7,501 bases of DNA, from contig WGBT01000290.1 in the NCBI GenBank assembly GCA_015494185.1, positions 1 to 7,501 of the forward strand, written 5' to 3'. Both the position numbers and the translations under genes were made by a program. Below the pieces are notes generated by a model. It was not told the DNA's origin, made no database searches, and saw only the letters and a list, made by a program, of their open reading frames with translations. The DNA is from Hyphomicrobiales bacterium (GTDB lineage Bacteria > Pseudomonadota > Alphaproteobacteria > Rhizobiales > S144-35). This document shows positions 5,902 through 7,501 of the stretch, piece after piece (within the stretch, counting starts at the first letter, position 1; each line of letters begins with the position of its first letter).

Positions 5902-6198
5902 TTAGGCGGCTTTTTTCTTTGGCGCCTTTTTAACAGCCTCTTTCAGCATCTTGCCAGGCTTGAATTTCGGAACCATCATTGCTGGAATTTCCATCGGTTC
6001 CTGGGTTGATGGATTGCGCCGCACAGCCGCTGGACGATAAGAAACGACAAAATTACCGAACCCAATGATACGAACTTCATCACCGGCTTGCATGGCCTTG
6101 GTAATCGCATTGAAAGTCGCATCAACCGCTTCAGCGGCTTCTGCCTTCGACATGTCCGTCGCTTCAGCAACGGCGGCTACAAGTTCGGTCTTGTTCAT
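5902..6198 (-). CDS. hupB: DNA-binding protein HU-beta
   Basis: HU is the abundant nucleoid protein that binds and bends DNA with little sequence preference. The product is 98 residues, close to the usual 90, with an added lysine-rich tail KKAPKKKAA. The DNA-binding family signature is complete: MNKTELVAAVAEATDMSKAEA helices, GDEVRIIGFGNF (39-50), and the arm RNPSTQEPMEIPA (61-73) with intercalating P63, then PKFKPGKMLKEAV. RNPSTQE and the short N terminus mark it as HU rather than IHF. The ATG has AAGGAG 7 nt upstream. It lies downstream of lon in the same direction, as is common in bacteria, but the gap is 1018 bp. A promoter candidate at 6329-6357 would give it its own transcript. Confidence 0.97.
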   Translation of the reverse strand: MNKTELVAAVAEATDMSKAEAAEAVDATFNAITKAMQAGDEVRIIGFGNFVVSYRPAAVRRNPSTQEPMEIPAMMVPKFKPGKMLKEAVKKAPKKKAA

Positions 6199-6286
6199 GA
6201 TGGTTCTCCTTCAGAGAGGTTCAGTCATAAGCCCCCAACCCCGATCAATGACATTGGGAAACCCGGACTTTATGGTTACACCCCCT

Positions 6287-6309
6287 AATAATGTATGACT
6301 GACATTATT
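6287..6309. promoter_or_regulatory. Perfect inverted repeat in the hupB leader, possible operator
   Basis: AATAATGT (6287-6294) and ACATTATT (6302-6309) are perfect 8-bp arms around a 7-nt centre. The element begins about 13 nt after the predicted hupB transcription start, where a repressor would act, or where it would form an AU-rich leader hairpin. A smaller dyad CAATG-A-CATTG lies closer to the gene (6245-6255). Confidence 0.4.
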
Positions 6310-6328
6310 GAATAGCCATACGGGACGT

Positions 6329-6357
6329 ATTAAAGCAGCAGCCAACAGATATCACAA
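6329..6357 (-). promoter_or_regulatory. Predicted hupB promoter
   Basis: On the minus strand TTGTGA (6357-6352) and TTTAAT (6334-6329) are exactly 17 nt apart, matching 4 of 6 and 5 of 6 consensus positions. Start of transcription would be near 6322, giving a leader of about 124 nt. The DNA just upstream (6358-6393) is very A/T-rich, like an UP element. Confidence 0.45.
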
Positions 6358-6567
6358 ACGTTTCAAAATAATTTCAATTGCAAATAAATATATGCCTTTC
6401 TTCTCATCTCTCTATCGCATTAACAGGAGGAATATGACAAAAAGCGAAAATGTCTGATTGCTAAATTGCCTGAAGGGTCAAAATCTTTCCCTCATCGCAC
6501 AAATAGAGACTGACGAGCCTGCATTTTCGCCTGAATTCTGTCCTTGCATTTTATGGTGAGGCACGCC

Positions 6568-6591
6568 CTGTGGAAGTATAAACTTCTACAG
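6568..6591 (+). repeat. 10-bp hairpin in the lon-hupB gap
   Basis: CTGTGGAAGT (6568-6577) and ACTTCTACAG (6582-6591) form a 10-bp stem with a 4-nt ATAA loop. The single deviation is a G-U pair on the plus strand. No T run follows. Confidence 0.5.
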
Positions 6592-6631
6592 CTGAAGACA
6601 ATTCACACCTTTTCATGACATTCTTGCCTTC

Positions 6632-6655
6632 ACCTCCCCTGTGTACCTCCCCTGT
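6632..6655. repeat. Tandem repeat of ACCTCCCCTGT, period 13
   Basis: ACCTCCCCTGT occurs at 6632-6642 and 6645-6655, separated by GT and followed by another ACCTC (6656-6660). This is another short local duplication like those at 3222-3277 and 4814-4833. Confidence 0.75.
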
Positions 6656-6695
6656 ACCTCGCGCAGATGAGCTGATTTTTCATTTTCAGTAGACC

Positions 6696-6736
6696 TTGTC
6701 AATCATCAAAAACACTTAATTATGGGATTATCCCAT
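6696..6736 (+). promoter_or_regulatory. Promoter-like pair followed by a 15-bp palindrome
   Basis: TTGTCA (6696-6701, 5 of 6) and AATTAT (6718-6723, 4 of 6) are 16 nt apart on the plus strand. They run directly into the perfect palindrome ATGGGAT-T-ATCCCAT (6722-6736), an operator-like position. No plausible gene lies downstream on the plus strand, so the promoter may be inactive or spurious. Confidence 0.25.
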
Positions 6737-6780
6737 TCCTATCCCCAATAAACAACGCCTTCTTGATAATCGGTCTTACT

Positions 6781-6798
6781 ATACCAGCTGATACCAGC
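6781..6798. repeat. Tandem duplication of ATACCAGC, period 10
   Basis: ATACCAGC occurs at 6781-6788 and 6791-6798, leading into the palindrome CCAGCG-CC-CGCTGG (6794-6807). It ends 23 bp before the large inverted repeat. Confidence 0.6.
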
Positions 6799-6821
6799 GC
6801 CCGCTGGGCTTGATTCCTCTA

Positions 6822-6961
6822 CCGTTCAATGAACACAAAATCTTCAAGAAATACAGAAAAACCAAATGGTCAATGATAAATAGCTCCGGTATTACCAAGA
6901 GTTCTTATATTGACCAATCAAGCTTTCCATATATCTTGAAGATTTTGCGTTCATTGAATGG
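6822..6961 (-). repeat. 140-bp near-complete inverted repeat; candidate structured RNA on the minus strand
   Basis: The left arm from 6822 and the right arm from 6961 inward are complementary almost to the tip, which is a GGT / ACC stem with a 3-nt loop at 6891-6893. The outer 32 bp match at 29 positions. Over 67 aligned pairs there are 53 Watson-Crick pairs, 5 mismatches and two single-base bulges on one side (6875, 6883), plus one at 6897. The remaining 9 pairs are A-C or C-A on the plus strand and so become G-U in a minus-strand RNA. Only one position (6824/6959) has the opposite wobble. The element lies in the lon-hupB gap on the strand those genes use. It contains no credible gene. Alternatives are a MITE or another hairpin-type mobile remnant, but no target duplication is visible at its ends. 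Confidence 0.85.
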
Positions 6962-7117
6962 ATTCGGATGGCATTCAAATGAAAGTCAGGAGCCCAGCAT
7001 TCCCCGCTTCTCTCGCCAAAAAACGCTGCAACCACCAAGCCTGATTGTTTTTTCAATACCAATCGAAATGATTGTGGAACTTTTCTAATCACTTACACTG
7101 CCGACAAAGATAAGACT

Positions 7118-7154
7118 GAGCAAAATCCGATCCCATGAGAATCGAATTTTGCTC
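7118..7154. repeat. Intergenic palindromic repeat unit
   Basis: GAGCAAAATCCGAT (7118-7131) pairs with ATCGAATTTTGCTC (7141-7154) over 14 positions with one mismatch and a 9-nt loop. The outer CTAGAGC form (read on the minus strand from 7157) resembles dispersed palindromes common in alphaproteobacterial intergenic DNA. That resemblance is from memory. It may also act as a transcript end for lon, although no T run is present. Confidence 0.65.
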
Positions 7155-7167
7155 TAGAACCTGGCTT

Positions 7168-7220
7168 TGTTGCACAAATTATCCGCAAATCGGTTTCCAC
7201 TTGAAGGACTTGTGCTCTAG
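7168..7220 (-). repeat. Second palindromic repeat unit, overlapping the lon stop codon
   Basis: Read on the minus strand it starts CTAGAGCACAAG at 7220, has the core GTGGAAACC, and closes with TTTGTGC. GCACAA and TTGTGC form the outer stem, and CC...GG with the GTGGAAACC centre recalls rhizobial-type intergenic palindromes. The word TGCTCTAG borders it on both sides (7150-7157 and 7213-7220), marking the joint with the neighbouring unit. On the plus strand GGCTTTGTTGCACAAA (7163-7178) resembles IS5-family ends, so an IS remnant is possible. Confidence 0.5.
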
Positions 7221-7501
7221 TGTGCGGTGATCGTCTTTGCGGTTTCATCCTCCTTCGCCAAGGCAGCCGCCTGATTTTCGGCGTCTTCCTCAGACCACTC
7301 GATCTTCTCTGGCTGTTTTGTCAACGCAATCTTGAGGACCTCATCAAGTTTACTTACCGGAATAATCTCCAGTTCATTCTTCACATTGTCCGGAATTTCG
7401 GCAAGATCCTTGGCATTCTCCTCTGGGATGAGGACTTGTTTGATGCCACCACGCAAGGCTGCCAAGAGCTTCTCTTTCAGCCCCCCAATTGGCAAAACCC
7501 G
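7217..7501 (-). CDS. lon: ATP-dependent protease La (Lon), C-terminal end; 5' part outside the window
   Basis: Lon is a cytosolic hexameric AAA+ serine protease that degrades misfolded and regulatory proteins. The visible 94 residues are the end of the peptidase domain. RVLPIGGLKEKLLAALRGGIKQVLIP carries the GGLKEK motif with the catalytic lysine of the Ser-Lys dyad, followed by the conserved ENAKDLAEIPDNVK. The serine, the ATPase domain and the N-terminal domain lie beyond the right edge. A polar tail of about 30 residues (from PEKIEWSEEDAEN) extends past the family core and looks variable. The stop TAG is part of the CTAGAGC start of the palindromic repeat that follows. The adjacency to hupB is typical. 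Confidence 0.97.
   Translation of the reverse strand, partial: RVLPIGGLKEKLLAALRGGIKQVLIPEENAKDLAEIPDNVKNELEIIPVSKLDEVLKIALTKQPEKIEWSEEDAENQAAALAKEDETAKTITAH

Larger units (their letters stand above)
6358..6821. other. Left half of the lon-hupB gap: no gene, several short dyads
   Basis: I see no convincing gene. The stretch contains a strong ribosome-site word AGGAGG (6425-6430), followed after 3 nt by a seven-codon frame MTKSENV (6434-6457). It also holds a plus-strand hairpin (6568-6591), a 13-bp-period duplication (6632-6655), a 15-bp palindrome (6722-6736) and a GC-rich palindrome CCAGCG-CC-CGCTGG (6794-6807). The sequence is visibly more A/T-rich than the flanking genes. This accretion of small symmetric elements suggests remnants of inserted DNA or a regulatory region, not a coding one. 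Confidence 0.5.

Noticed and set aside
6810..7088. 92-codon plus-strand frame beginning at TTG
   Set aside because: It runs through the 140-bp inverted repeat, has no Shine-Dalgarno and a low-complexity product unlike any family I know. The repeat explains the sequence better.
6892..7092. 66-codon minus-strand frame beginning at GTG
   Set aside because: It has no ribosome site, and its last third is the right arm of the inverted repeat. The product is unrecognised. A decayed transposase end cannot be excluded but nothing supports it.
7163..7178. Intact insertion sequence suggested by an IS5-like end
   Set aside because: Only one end-like word is present, with no second inverted end and no transposase frame, and it is embedded in a palindromic repeat unit.

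Overview
The window reads as a chromosomal housekeeping segment of an alphaproteobacterium. The strongest sign is the minus-strand run of a CBP3-type ubiquinol-cytochrome c chaperone gene, yceD (DUF177), plsX, fabH and ihfA. This order is characteristic of Alphaproteobacteria, and the chaperone implies aerobic respiration through a cytochrome bc1 complex. The lon-hupB pair followed by tRNA-Val fits the same group. Palindromic units resembling alphaproteobacterial intergenic repeats follow lon. I cannot place the genus.

Layout, left to right. Positions 1-62 hold the end of an unidentified plus-strand gene. A stem-loop terminator at 75-115 separates it from the convergent cluster. Positions 257-4618 hold, in transcription order from the right, the bc1 chaperone gene, yceD (GTGA overlap with the chaperone gene), a 359-bp gap with tandem 14-bp duplications, plsX, fabH and ihfA. 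A 311-bp gap before ihfA contains a good sigma70-type promoter with a perfect IHF consensus site between its -35 and -10 boxes. Positions 4619-4922 are a divergent regulatory region leading to bamE on the plus strand. A dyad-rich gap then leads to tRNA-Val(UAC) on the minus strand, hupB on the minus strand, an unusually long 1018-bp gap, and the 3' end of lon on the minus strand.

How the genes work together. PlsX makes acyl-phosphate from acyl-ACP for phospholipid synthesis, and FabH starts each fatty-acid chain, so the two adjust membrane lipid supply. YceD is linked to 23S rRNA accumulation, the chaperone to cytochrome b/bc1 assembly, and BamE to outer-membrane protein insertion. IHF-alpha and HU-beta are paralogous DNA-bending proteins near opposite ends of the window. 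HU is a known Lon substrate in other bacteria.

No defence system, CRISPR array or complete mobile element is visible. The most unusual object is a 140-bp, almost fully self-complementary inverted repeat at 6822-6961 in the lon-hupB gap. Nine of its ten transition-type differences between arms become G-U pairs only in a minus-strand transcript, the strand of lon and hupB. That makes it a candidate structured RNA, with a MITE-like remnant as the alternative. The other recurring theme is short tandem duplications of 10-14 bp in the intergenic regions.
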